From Pohlia nutans (lineage: Eukaryota > Streptophyta > Bryopsida > Bryales > Mniaceae): 64,000 nt of DNA. Shown here piece after piece: positions 21,743-32,489 of the stretch (its first letter is position 1; each line of letters opens with the position of its first letter). The translations under genes were made by a program, and so were the position numbers. The stretch lies in contig CM040085.1 in the NCBI GenBank assembly GCA_022496805.1, positions 9,577,811 to 9,641,810 of the forward strand, given 5' to 3'. The notes under the pieces are model-generated. The model saw nothing but the letters and a program-made list of their open reading frames with translations, was not told the DNA's origin and did not search any database.

Positions 21743-22119
21743 CCCTTAAACGTCAAGAGGGCCTGGGCGGGGCAGCCCGGAAGGCATCTAAATTTTCGGA
21801 GGAAAAAACAAAAAAAAAAACGAAAAAACGAAAAAAATGCAAAAACGGCTCTACGGGACACTGCTGGCCAGCACTGTAGCACTGTAGCACTGCGGCATCT
21901 TAGCTGCCCCAGCCTCAAAAACTTGTTCAATTTCATAACTTTGATTGCTTACCAACGATTCCACAATCTCTCAAATGAGGCGCAAATTTGCAATCTAGAT
22001 CGCTTTTTCAATAGCTTTCCAACGCACCAATCCACGCTTGATTTGGTTGAGAAAATCTACTTTTTTCTTGATTATTCTCTTTTAAATAAGCCCATGGGGC
22101 TTACCTTGATGTTTAAGGG
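21743..22119. mobile_element. TTAA-flanked MITE, copy C
   Basis: A 377-bp element begins CCCTTAAACG and ends GTTTAAGGG, flanked by TTAA (21739-21742 and 22120-22123). The interior (CAGCACTGTAGCACTG) differs from the other families, so it shares only the ends. Confidence 0.75.
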
Positions 22120-22197
22120 TTAAAAACAAAACCCGAGAGGACAATCTCCTTTTGGCAGCAGTGCAGCATTGCATTTGAGCAATCTCTGTTCAGTTTG

Positions 22198-22480
22198 TAG
22201 ATAGATAGAAACTCCGGCCTCGTTAGAGGCCGGCGTAAAGAAAGTGTATGTTTGTAATGTTAATGACCCAGTGTCCACTGGACAAAGGGCCATTGGAACA
22301 AAACTACTCTTCTCTGTCGAGGATAGACACTTTAGTGACCAGGTAGCCAGTAAAAGTAACCATAAACTATTGGTTGATTAAATGTTTGATATACGTAGGA
22401 TTTGGTGTGTTTGTGAGATCACCAAGTCATGAGTTCTGCGATTGGTTGGTTAAAGGGCGATTTATCATAACTGCTCAGTT
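22198..22480 (-). mobile_element. Non-LTR retroelement 3' end, copy 1 (5'-truncated)
   Basis: Begins with GATAGATAGAAACTCCGG and matches the 3' untranslated region of the larger copy at 25402-28010 (GAGGCCGGCGT, GACAAAGG.CATTGG, AGTCATGAGTTCT). Read on the minus strand this is a 3' end finishing in TCTATC repeats, as in non-LTR elements with simple-repeat tails. Confidence 0.7.
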
Positions 22481-22539
22481 GGTACAGTATCACTTATTGT
22501 AGATTCGCAGTACACTAGTATCCTGTACGTCGGTGTATA

Positions 22540-22665
22540 ATTGAAAATCCACGTCAAATTTTGACAGGTCCACGTCACCCTAAACCAATCACGAGATGAC
22601 ATGTGACGCTATAAAACAAAATCTGATTATTATTTTTGTCGAAACTGACTATGACGTAGGGTACC
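22540..22665. repeat. Dispersed repeat shared with 39997-40125
   Basis: Both copies contain CCACGTCAAATTTTGA, AGGTCCA.GT.ACCCTAAA, AGATGACA.GTG and GTAGGGTA in the same order and orientation. It is noncoding and the family is not recognised. Confidence 0.6.
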
Positions 22666-23029
22666 TAATCCTGAAAATGGAGCCCGGTCTTGCATTCAAA
22701 GTTTCGAATGAAATCCTTGCATGCACAATGTCACACAACTGACGCCAGCATAGGATACCCAATTGAGAACCATACGATTCATTGAGCAGACGCACATGCT
22801 GGGTTTTCTGCCCAGCCACCCGCCATCCACTAAGACAGGTGGCGGGGCGCAAGTGGCCGGTCCAGCAGCTCACTCCAGCATGTTTTGAGGTCCAAGAGCA
22901 AGTCCAAGAGCTCACGAATAAAATTTTCTTCAAGCTAGAAATCATGTTCTCTTCCCCTCGGTTCATCTTGTGCATTTTGTGAGTTATTTTGTTTTTAGCA
23001 AGTAGCTTTAAGCGATGGCGGACCACTTC

Positions 23030-24409
23030 ATTCTAGTGTTGTTTGCGTTTTTAGTTGTACTCTTGACCTTCCATGGTCGTAGACGTCGCAGTGTATTGCC
23101 GAATGTTTCATTTGACATCGCGAGAAAACACTCAACCCGACGTTTGCTACCGATTGTTGAGCTGCGATGGTGTGTAGGCAACGTTTTCCTCGTCGCATGT
23201 GGTGGGTTGAGCCTCGCCAATACATCCACCACAACGTTGTAGAGGGCGATGTTTGGCATACTTCTTCGCAAATGCTTAATTTGAGGTATTGGAAAACTTC
23301 TCGTATGAAATTTTTAGCGTTCGAGGCGTTGGTTGATTTGTGGTCACCTTATTTATGTCCTACTGCTGCTACGTTTGTTAGGCTCCTGTTCCGGTTAGAA
23401 AGTAAATGAAGTTTGTTTTGTACCGATTAGCTCATGGTGTAAATTGTGCTAGGATGCACAACTTGTATGGATGTAGAGAGTCAACTATTCGCAAATATAC
23501 TTTAGGGATTGGTGAGGATGGTTATTCTTTGAGTTCATCCACACACCCTTTGGCGATAGGCTCCAAAGCATTATAGAAAAATTCTGGGACATCACGGGAT
23601 TACTACACATAGTTGGAGCAATCGATGGCACCCACATTCTTTTGACCTACCGACCGAATAGACAATATACCCCTATGCCCCAAAAAAATTATAATAGAAA
23701 GAAATTCTATAGCATTGTGTTGCAAGCGGTTTGTGATACAAATAGAATGTTCTAGAATGTTTGTACGGGCCAGCCCGGAAGTGTCCATGACGCAGGGAAA
23801 TTTGCAGTGTCGTCCCTATCTACGCAATTGAGCAGAAGACAGATTTTAGCAGAGCCAGTCATCTGTTTGAATGGAATGGAGATTAGGCCGTATCTGATAG
23901 GTAATATAGGTTTTCCTAGCAAACCTTACATGTTAAAGAATTTCAAACCGGGAGATCCAATGATGGTGGATAAAATCATGTATGGTTAAGTTGAAGTTCA
24001 AATTTTGATTAATTATTCATGCATTTTCCTCCAATATATTCAACATGAATTTTGACTACATACATTATGTGGATTGCACAGGTTTGACTCCTTTGTTAAT
24101 GGTGGACTAGTGGTAATCGAACAGACCTTTAGGACATTAAAGAATTGTTAACGTATTCTAAAAAGCTTTTATATGTCAGTTGAGAAGGCTGCTTTGATGA
24201 CCTTAGCATGTTGCGTTCTACACAACTATTGCGAGGTTCACAGTCAGCATGTGCCTCTTCCTGCAAATATTAGACTCCGTAATGATCTACATGTGGGGTT
24301 CCATGTGAGAAGGATGCAACTTCCCCATAAAAAAGTGCCTGCAAAGGTAGCAGGGGAGGCGATGAGAGATGTTCTATTCTCATCATGGCTTGAGCAGAAT
24401 CCAGAGTGA
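23030..24409 (+). pseudogene. PIF/Harbinger-type transposase pseudogene
   Basis: Frame-shifted pieces match the DDE transposase of PIF/Harbinger elements in order. About 23280-23400 is an N-terminal part, about 23440-23500 reads VNCARMHNLYGC, and near 23605-23640 VGAIDGTHI carries the first catalytic Asp. About 23765-23790 reads TGQPGSVHDAGKF with the second Asp, and near 24118 EQTFRTLKN carries the likely catalytic Glu. The C-terminal frame 24173-24409 (ACCVLHNYCE, HVRRMQ, VAGEAMRDVLFSSWLEQNP) is intact. Several stops and frameshifts make it non-functional. The MYB-like partner protein was not found nearby, and element ends were not identified. Confidence 0.85.
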
Positions 24410-24816
24410 GGTTTCTTAGTCTTAGGTTATTCAATATAGCCACTTTGAGTTTCAGATGTTCTATATATGGACACATGCTATCATTTTTTTTTATTGATTT
24501 CGATGTGCTTTCTTTCAGCTGAAAAACATGTTTTATATTCCACTTCATAAAGGATGTATAAATTTTTTTTGTACCAGTTTTACAACTTATATTTTAATTC
24601 TCTGTTTTTGTGATGAGTCATGTCAATAGAGTGATGAGCACAAAAATCGTCATTGCTATCAATTTCGACAGCCTCCTAAAGATTGAATTTTTTTATTCCC
24701 TATAACATTTTCGGAACAACGGTACTAATCCTACACAACTACCCAAAATTCAAAACACATTATAATGCAACTCAAGTGAGTCTTGAGGAATGGACACTGA
24801 TATAAAATGAGTTCAG

Positions 24817-24985
24817 CATTCAAAGCAATCCACCATTCACCATTCCACATTCAAAGAATTGAACTATTCAAATCGTTCTCCATTCAACATTCAAAGCAAT
24901 CCACCATTCACCATTCCACATTCAAAGAATTGAACTATTCAAATCGTTCTCCATTCAACATTCAAAGCATTCCACCCAATGTTGT
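24817..24985. repeat. 71-bp tandem repeat, about 2.3 copies
   Basis: Units start with CATTCAAAGCAATCCACC at 24817 and 24888, with a partial third at 24959. The first two are identical as read. The unit is itself built of short ATTCA/CCATTC words. The small open frame across it is a by-product of the repeat. Confidence 0.85.
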
Positions 24986-25401
24986 GCTAAATTCCAATAA
25001 TGAACTAACACACCGAATCTAAGAAAAGCTCCATGAAATTGTGATCAATCACTTATCCATAAGATCAATAAACTCACTTCGAACAGAATCCCTAAAAATG
25101 ACAAATTCTCTAAAAAAAAACACTAGTATAGAGAGCGGTTTTATCCTCAATTCATTTCAGAACTATGAAACAGAGAGAGAAAATCACAAGGCAGCAGAGC
25201 GCCAACAGTAGCGCTAGAATGAACTCTCTTCGTTGTGGAATAGGGCTTTGTTTTCTCATTGTCAATCCCTGACTTAACATTACCCGGACTTCAAGAACCT
25301 AAGAGACAACCACCAATATACCCTGTAGAACCTGGCCAGGACACACGTAGACTCTTGCAACAAGCCAACATTGAGTTCCTGCAAGCGCTTGGGTGATATT
25401 C

Positions 25402-28010
25402 AGATAGATAGATAGAAACTCCGGTCCTCTTTCGAGGCCGGCGTGAATAAAGTGTCCGTTCGTAATATCAATGACCCATTGCCCACCGGACAAAGGATCA
25501 TTGGGACAAAACTACTCTACCCTGTTGGGAATGGGCACTTTAGTAACAAGTAACATAGTAAAAGTAACCATGAGCTGACAATTGGGAATTTGTTATGAGT
25601 ATAAGGTGTGTTTTTGTATTTATTAAGATTGTCAAGTCATGAGTTCTTTTGGTTGGTTGGTGAAGGGCGTTGTATCACAATTATGTGGTCCGGGTTCGAT
25701 TCACGTTGGGTCCTTTTGAGCAGTGGGGTGATATACATGACTTGGTGCTGCTAGTGAGTTATCATGGCATGAAACTTGTACTAACCAACCGGCCCTATTT
25801 TATCCTGAGACAAGTACTTGTACTGAGCTATCGATCGAAAGAATTAAATAGTGGTCTTCACCACTATCCCTCTCTTTTCCTCTTTTTTTTATTTATTTTT
25901 TATTTTTGAAATTTATTTTATTTTATTTTGTTGGTATTGATTAGTTGTTTTTTATACGTCTTTTATGTAGAAGGATTGATCCCGCATATTGTATAGCAAT
26001 AGTGTTTATTGCTTTGAATGTATGTTTTATAGAGGTTTCACATAGGTTGAATTTTGTTTCGAGTTGTTTCATTGAGGGGGCATCTGTAGTTCTTCTAGCT
26101 CGAGCTTTGATGACTTTGAGTGTATCTACTTTCCACCCTTGTTGAATGATACTGTTAATTAATGGTTGATATTTTAGTATTTTGTTGCCAATTGTTTCTG
26201 GTGAGAATCTGTCATTAGTGTAGGTGAATTCAATAAATTGTACTGTGAGGTTGTCTGCAGGGTTTAGTTGTGGGGCATTTTGATATAGGAGCCCTTTGAT
26301 GCATAAGATGTCTGGTTTGAATCTGGCATTACAGTGACATCTTTGTCATCCACATATACATGGTAGAAGCCATGCGGGTACTGTATTTTCTTGTGGATTG
26401 TTGTTAAAGGTGCCCGCATTCATGAGAGCGTAGCATCTTGATTTATTCGAAGATAAGATTAGTTTTCTTATTTCCCATACTACTTTGTTATGTCTTTTGG
26501 TTCTAAGGGCATGTATATGGTGTTGTTTACATAGTAGGAGTACATGGAGCCATGTGTCCGCGTCTTGGGAGTTACAGATGGGGCATGTTTTTGAGGGGCA
26601 TCGTTGTATACCAAAGTTTATTGTTTCCTAGCGTTTCCCATGTATTGGCCGGTTCGAAATTTTAGTAAGCTTGTTTTTTGTGAGTTTGTTATTGTTGGGT
26701 TCTTCCAGAAGTCGTTGGATATTTCATTATCTATGAAGGGGTTCATTGTCCATTTGTTGATGTTGGGGAAGTGTTCTGCTAATAGTCTAATATTTCTAGA
26801 TTGTTTTCACGGTCATATTTCTTAATGTATGTTTCTAGACATCTGACCGGGCCTTTGTCAGGTCTTTTCTTGGGTCCGGGCCATGTATCTTTTTGGAAGT
26901 AGTATGGTGTGGTGTGTGCGAATTCGTATGGTTTATTGGCAAATTGGTAGTCTCTTTTCTGGGTGTCATCTTTTGCAAGTTGGTCTGCTTGTTCATTTTC
27001 GTCAATTTTAGTGTGTGCTTTAACCTTGTATATTGTGGTAGGTTGTGTACGTCTTCTTAGCATCTCTACCATATCTGTTAATATGGTTTTATCGGCATGG
27101 TTATTATGATGGGTTAGGTGTTTTAGTTGTGTGTTTAGTACATATATGCAATTGAGGCAATCTATGAAGATGTGTGCAGGTTCATTTGAGTATTTTGTGG
27201 TGATTAATGTGAGTGTTTCATATATAGCCATTAGTTCGGCTCTAAAGCACGTTTGTAGGCCTAGTAGTCTTTTTGATATTTGTATTTCTACATTTGATGG
27301 GTTGTAGATACCGTAGCCCGCTTTTTCTTTCTTCCAGTGTCCGTCATTATCTTTTTTTGGTGGTACAAAGGATCCATCAGTGTAGTAACTATATTGTGTT
27401 GGGAATGTTAGTGTGGTGTTAATTTCATAGTTTGGTGGTGGTAGTGTGTCCGTGTTTTGTGTGTTAGTATAGGGTGGGTATATTAGTTTGTTCCATTTGG
27501 TGCTTTTGTTGACAGGTGTATTAGGGGGTGTAGGTGGGGCTTTTTGTATGTAGTATTGCGGTATTTGTAGATTTTCAATTACTGTGTTTATTATGTCAAT
27601 TTGGTTATTTGTGCTAATGTTGTGGTTTTGGTGGTAATACAATAAATATGTATTGCAAGTGGTTCTATTTGTGGTTTGTTAAGTTCTGGTGGTATTGTTG
27701 GTTCTACATATGTGATGGTGTCTGCTGCAAAGTGTGCGATAACGTGTGTGTCTGGGAAGGGTCCAGTATGTGGCGAGAAGTTTTCGTACCAGTTAATGTC
27801 CGGTATTGCTAAAAAGGTAATGATATCTGGGTCATTTTTTGTTGCTAGGCGTGCCCAATGTATTGCTTGTTGTGTTGTTTCTTCGTTGTTTGGGTGGGCA
27901 TATCCAATGTCTTTACATTTGTATTGGAAGGTTGTGCCAAGTGAGCCAAAAAATTTGTCTCTTGTGAATGGGGAGTAGTATTGTGTAATTTTTGTAGGGT
28001 GATATTCACC
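25402..28010 (-). mobile_element. Non-LTR retroelement (RNase H class), 5'-truncated copy
   Basis: The minus strand holds, in order, an ORF segment about 28010-27600 (FTRDKFFGSLGTTF, YAHPN, HWARLATKN), the RNase H domain, a cysteine-rich segment (CPSKTCPICN, DTWLHVLLLC) and a C-terminal part ending at a stop at 25941-25943. A roughly 540-bp 3' region then ends in (TCTA)n at 25402. The reverse transcriptase is missing, so the copy is truncated at its 5' end. There is one in-frame stop after CICG and at least one frameshift. The domain before RNase H resembles one I associate with PCIF1-like segments in protist and bryophyte retroelements, but that is a weak recollection. Confidence 0.8.
26779..27642 (-). 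CDS. RNase H domain ORF of the non-LTR retroelement
   Basis: A 287-residue open frame with a type 1 RNase H fold signature. YYTDGSF carries Asp89, CFRAELMAI Glu136, IFIDCLNCI Asp161 and KVKAHTKIDENEQAD Asp220, so all four expected carboxylates are present. RNase H removes the RNA strand of the RNA-DNA hybrid during reverse transcription. It is part of a longer degraded ORF2: homology continues on both sides after a break in frame, so this is not an independent gene. The start Met is only the first in the open frame. Confidence 0.82.
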   Translation of the reverse strand: MYYHQNHNISTNNQIDIINTVIENLQIPQYYIQKAPPTPPNTPVNKSTKWNKLIYPPYTNTQNTDTLPPPNYEINTTLTFPTQYSYYTDGSFVPPKKDNDGHWKKEKAGYGIYNPSNVEIQISKRLLGLQTCFRAELMAIYETLTLITTKYSNEPAHIFIDCLNCIYVLNTQLKHLTHHNNHADKTILTDMVEMLRRRTQPTTIYKVKAHTKIDENEQADQLAKDDTQKRDYQFANKPYEFAHTTPYYFQKDTWPGPKKRPDKGPVRCLETYIKKYDRENNLEILDY

Positions 28011-28994
28011 ATTGATTCATCTAAGTCGATCCTAGCCTTCCATTTCGTCGGGGCGGGCCTATATAACTTCAAGGTCGAGCAGGTCGTGGGCAAGGCGTTG
28101 GGACAACTGGAAGTGGGAGACTTGGAGATGGGGGACTTGGACTGGAAGTGGCTGCTGGGAGCTTGGAGATTTTGAGTTTTGGGGTTGGGCCAAGTTTGGG
28201 GACTTGGGATCAGTGGTGTATATTTATTAATTTTATTTAAAACTGATATATTTTTAAAAACATATCAAAACTTTTTATTTTTCTGGGACATTGTCCCGGA
28301 AATATAAATCACAAATAAAATTTGACTTTTTGGAGATATAGTGTCCCTATAATAATGTTTTTTGTAAATTTTTAAATGATAAGTTTTTTAAGTAAACCTT
28401 TTGGGTGTAGTGTTTCAATGAAAAATGACTTTATAATAAACATGCCATACCAACTCATGTCACTATCATCACCTGGAAGGAACATGACATCACTTGGAAT
28501 CACCTAGAATCACAAATGACATACTCCTCCTATGTATTGTAGGAACACTCTCTTCTCGTCTTTGAATGAATTGTGATTAAAGAAATCAATTCTCGTTGAA
28601 CACTAAATCACAATTTTAGTGTAGTAAATGAAGTTCACTTGTGAAAAAGAAAATTACCAATTATTTTTAAATTTATTCTTATGTTGTTCTTTGGTTCATT
28701 TTGGCGTTGTCCTAATATGTGTTGTTGATTTTTGTGTTGTATATGATTTTAAGGGGTCTTATTTTTCTTTTTTCCGTTCTTTCTTCTCTTTCTATTGTTG
28801 TTGTCGTATGTAGCATTACAAAGAAAGCTTGTTATAAAATCTAATTTCAAAGGAACATGATTGAAAAGAATGATTTGATAAAATTTATATAGTTGAAAGT
28901 TTCAAATTTGATTCAATGAAGATTCGTTAAAAGAATTGCCTAAACTTTCAACACGTAGAAATTTTATGAACAATATGTCTCTCATCTTTATTGT
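28011..28994. other. Intergenic, no recognised gene
   Basis: A G-rich patch at 28090-28200 has imperfect repeats of GGGACTTGGA-like words. The rest is AT-rich. The open frame at 28628-28813 is hydrophobic low complexity and not convincing. Confidence 0.35.
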
Positions 28995-28998
28995 TTAA

Positions 28999-29565
28999 CC
29001 CCTAAAGGTCCTCACCCCTCTTCACATTTGGAGATTACAAAGATGCATTATAAACTGCAACTAAGAAGGATATTTTGAACTTGATGTATAAATAAAAGTT
29101 GTAAATTTTAAGTTTTAGATTCTATTCATACAATTAGATCTATGATTGCTATCACCAATATTTTTCTATAAAATTTGATACTTAAAATTCAAAAATTTGT
29201 TGTAATTAAATTACGAATAAGATATTGACAATTTGTGAATGAAATTTGTTGTGATGGGTTGAAATGTAATATTCTAAGTGTATTGATTTTTGGAGATTTT
29301 TTGGTTGCTTATTTTGATGAGTTGATTTTTTCAAATGCACTTTTGAATTAAGAGCTTAGAAACTTTGGGTGAATCGGTGCAACATGAAATGAGGCATAAG
29401 AATTTCACAAATCATCCCCTTTCTAATTGGATCACACATGCATGAAGCTAACTTCCCAAAAAATATATAGTAAAAAATCCACACTACAAAAAGTCAATGT
29501 CGGATGAGAAATTTGTGTTTGATTCTGTACATCATCCACATTCTGGACGATTGGACGTTTAGGGA
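28999..29565. mobile_element. TTAA-flanked MITE, family 1, copy D
   Basis: A 567-bp element, TTAA at 28995-28998 and 29566-29569, beginning CCCCTAAAGGTCC and ending GGACGTTTAGGGA. It is colinear with copies A and J throughout (GATGCATTATAAA, ATATTTTGAACTTGATGTAT, CACAAATCATCCCC). Confidence 0.82.
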
Positions 29566-29569
29566 TTAA

Positions 29570-29936
29570 CCCTTAAGTGCGTAGATGGACCATAGTGGTC
29601 CACAATTTATCTTGTATTGTGAAAAACTTATTTATTTTCCAGGTTTGATCCTCCATTTGGTTTTGCTCTCATTGTGATTCGTATTTTTTTTCTAAAACTG
29701 TAGGTCTGGAGATTGCTCGTGTGACCAATTCTGGTTTCATGACGGGGAATGTTTATTGATGAAGAGTTCAATTCCAATGTGTTGATTCTTTCTTTGCCTA
29801 TTTTGACCAACATATGCAATGTTCTTCACCAATTATGGTGATATAAAATTTGGTCTCATCTAAATTATATTTTTCACAATATGATCAATTGAATTTGACA
29901 TTCAGTTGAAACCATGAATCCTTGGTCCTTTAGGGG
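29570..29936. mobile_element. TTAA-flanked MITE, family 2, copy E
   Basis: A 367-bp element begins CCCTTAAGTGCG and ends TGGTCCTTTAGGGG. It abuts copy D with one shared TTAA (29566-29569) and has TTAA at 29937-29940. Its interior matches copy G in inverted orientation (GACCAAGGATTCATGG, TAATTTAGATG, TGTTGGTCAAAA). Confidence 0.8.
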
Positions 29937-29996
29937 TTAAGCTTGTGTTGATTCGTTCTACACAATGAAAAGTGATTTTGAGCTAGGTTTTGATAA

Positions 29997-30363
29997 ATGC
30001 CTGTTGCAGGGTGCAAGGTAATCTATTACATACCACCTAATGGGTGGTTATGGAGTGCGTCACGACACTACAAGCAGAGGCGTTGTTCCTCACCCTGGAG
30101 GATCTTGTTCATTGTCGTTTTTCACTCTACACGCTTGTCCTACGTGACAAATCACACTCACCAAGTCCAACCAAAAAATCGGTGAGTGCAAAGTGGCGCC
30201 GTTTGACTCACAGAAGGAGTGAAAAGCGACGCCTTCTCCTTGTAGTGCGAACTGGAGCTATTATTGACTCTTGTGATGCGATTCTCTGGGTTTACCCTGG
30301 CAAGGTGGTTGATTTGTACAAGCATGCGTTTGGAGTTGAACCTGCTAGAAATGAATGTGCCTA
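29997..30363 (+). pseudogene. Coding-like fragment of unknown family, split by a CACTA MITE
   Basis: Upstream of the insertion the plus strand reads GCKVIYYIPPNGW and after it TGAIIDSCDAILWVYPGKVV followed by YKHAFGVEP and a stop at 30361-30363. If the 182-bp element and one copy of its 3-bp duplication are ignored, the two parts are in the same frame. The family is not recognised. It may be an exon relic or the last exon of an undetected gene. Confidence 0.4.
30066..30247. mobile_element. CACTA-type MITE, 182 bp
   Basis: Begins CACTACAAGCAGAGGCG and ends CGCCTTCTCCTTGTAGTG, flanked by CGA on both sides (30063-30065 and 30248-30250). The ends match those of 63409-63557 and differ from the CACTAGTAG pair, so this is a second CACTA subfamily. 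Confidence 0.87.
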
Positions 30364-30567
30364 ATCTGTTTTGTGTTTGTTACTGATGCGAAAGTCACAC
30401 TGTCATTTTTATGAGAGAACGAGAATACTTGACTGGAAATGAGGTATGAAAAACTCGAAATACTAAGCAATTGAATAAGAAAAGTATGTTCACTTTTTGG
30501 TGTGCACAGACGGAGTACTTTCTTTCGCAAATCCGGTGGACATGTTGTAGAAGAGGGTCACCCTTTA

Positions 30568-30760
30568 CTTGATAGCTGCAGTCCAACTCGAACTCAAGCA
30601 CAGGTTTTACTTCAACCTATATATTTGTTTATTGTCTCTACCCCCGAATGGAGAGACTGAGTAAGCAATCGGAATGCATTCTCATGTTTTGTTTCAGCAG
30701 CAGGGGTCTTCCCTGTTACCTGTTACTTGATAGCTGCAGTCCAACTCGAACTCAAGCACA
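30568..30760. repeat. 36-bp direct repeat
   Basis: The tract starting ACTTGATAGCTGCAGTCC occurs at about 30568-30603 and again at 30724-30760, 156 bp apart, with identical sequence through CTCAAGCACAG. It may be a local duplication. An open frame from 30648 crosses the second copy but matches nothing I know. Confidence 0.7.
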
Positions 30761-30972
30761 GCTTCCTCAAATTGAACCGCATAATGAATTCTTTTGTAAA
30801 CCAAATCCACTCACAAAATTCGACGAAAATTCCCACATCTCATCGTTCCATACTCCTATGTGGAGAAAAAAAACTCAAGTTCAAAAACACATTTTTGGTC
30901 CATCAACTTATCAGCAGCACCAGAAAGACCTCCTTGTATTCAGTTTCTTCAAACGTACATCTGCGCATTTAA

Positions 30973-31549
30973 CCCCTAAAGGACCAAGGGGGGGTGTTGA
31001 ACTTAGCTCTTGTTTTCTTGACTAGCTCTTGTAGCAAGCTCAATTCCTCATTGGTGTAGGGTAATTTTGACGATCAACACTGTTGAAATTTAAAAAAACT
31101 TACGTAACTTTTGTATGAAAATAGGATCAACAAAATCCCATAATTTTTGAGAAAATGCCACCGTTGAGAAGATTGATGGAACTCGTTCAAGGTATTTTGT
31201 ACACATGCTGAAATCGGATTGTTCAAAAGTGCTCCGAAAATTCTGAAATTTTTAATGTGTGTAGAGATCGTCATTTCAAACATGTGATAAAAATTTCACG
31301 TAATTTGGAGGTGTGAGGAGGAAGATATGAGGGTCTGAAGTGACGCCTAGATATCCTTCTTGCAACTCAAAAAAATCACCAAAAATCGCTCACTTCATGA
31401 ATTCCCGATCAAGAAGTACGTATAGATTCAGCTCTCTAAAAGAGCCAGGGTCTTTTTGTTGCTCATCCTACAATTCAAAGCCCAAGAACCCGAATTTCGT
31501 CACTTTCTAGTTCCAGAAGCCATGTGGGGGCCTTATGGTCCTTTAGGGG
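30973..31549. mobile_element. TTAA-flanked MITE, family 3, copy F
   Basis: A 577-bp element begins CCCCTAAAGGACCAAGG and ends ATGGTCCTTTAGGGG, with TTAA at 30969-30972 and 31550-31553. The interior is unrelated to families 1 and 2, although the first 16 bp of the end are shared with copy L. Confidence 0.8.
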
Positions 31550-31559
31550 TTAAGGGTTA

Positions 31560-32249
31560 ATTGACAAAGACGAAACTCCCAGCAACTTATTCTTAGCCTC
31601 AGTCTTCTCTCCTCTTTCGGCTTGCTCATCTTTCGGTTAGCGTCTTCCCCTCTTCTCTGGCATCCAGTGATTGAATGAATTCTATGCGGTTATTATTTAC
31701 ACAATATGATAGTAACATAGTTTTAAATATTAAATTTGCTTCAATACTAAAGTATTTTTGTGAGCCACACTAATTCAATTGAATGTTTTTTTTTAGTGTT
31801 TCACTGAATGGAATTAAGAAACTAATTGCAAATTTCTATTATATGAACCAATTTTGATTGGGTGCACAATAGTCTATGCACATGTATAGAACTCAATAAT
31901 TTTCATCTTTAAAATTGTTTATAAATACATATTTCCTGTAAATGATAATTCCACTTAGTTTTTTATATTCCCAATGATTTTCCCTTCTTTATTAAAAAAT
32001 GTCAACCTTCAATGTCCAAAATTTCAAGGCTCATGCAAAAATTCATTCTGTCACTAAGGTATTGTGCCCTATTTGTAACACAGTTTACGAACTGATACTC
32101 TATAAAGGTGATGGGACTTTTAAAATCACATGTCATGAATAAAACACAAAGCCATAGCAAGTGAAATCATATTTTATGACAAAGTATGTAATTTATATAA
32201 ATTTCTGAAGGGTCCTGCAAGAAATGTGCAAGAAATTTCTAAAGTGTCA
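31560..32249. other. AT-rich intergenic, nothing recognised
   Basis: No open frame with a known motif and no clear inverted repeat were found. Confidence 0.35.
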
Positions 32250-32253
32250 TTAA

Positions 32254-32485
32254 CTCCTAAAAGACCAAGGATTCATGGTTTCAAAATGATAAATTCAATC
32301 AATTATATTATGAAAAATATAATTTAGATGGGACCAAATTTAGTGATATAAAATATATAATATTTTATTGCATGTGTTGGTCAAAAAAACATATAAATTT
32401 GAACAAAAGGAAGTCCATATTGGACTTACTCAAAATTGCTAAAAGAACCATGAGGCCCAATTTGGGCTTCTTAGTCCTTTAGGGG
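32254..32485. mobile_element. TTAA-flanked MITE, family 2, copy G
   Basis: A 232-bp element begins CTCCTAAAAGACCAAGG and ends AGTCCTTTAGGGG, with TTAA at 32250-32253 and 32486-32489. It shares the interior with E (inverted) and L (inverted), including GGAAGTCCATATTGGACTT and GCCCAATTTGGGC, both of which are small palindromes. Confidence 0.8.
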
Positions 32486-32489
32486 TTAA

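Noticed and set aside
24807..25022. 71-aa open frame with repeated HHSPFHIQ words
   Set aside because: It is the translation of a 71-bp tandem repeat of simple words and not a credible protein.
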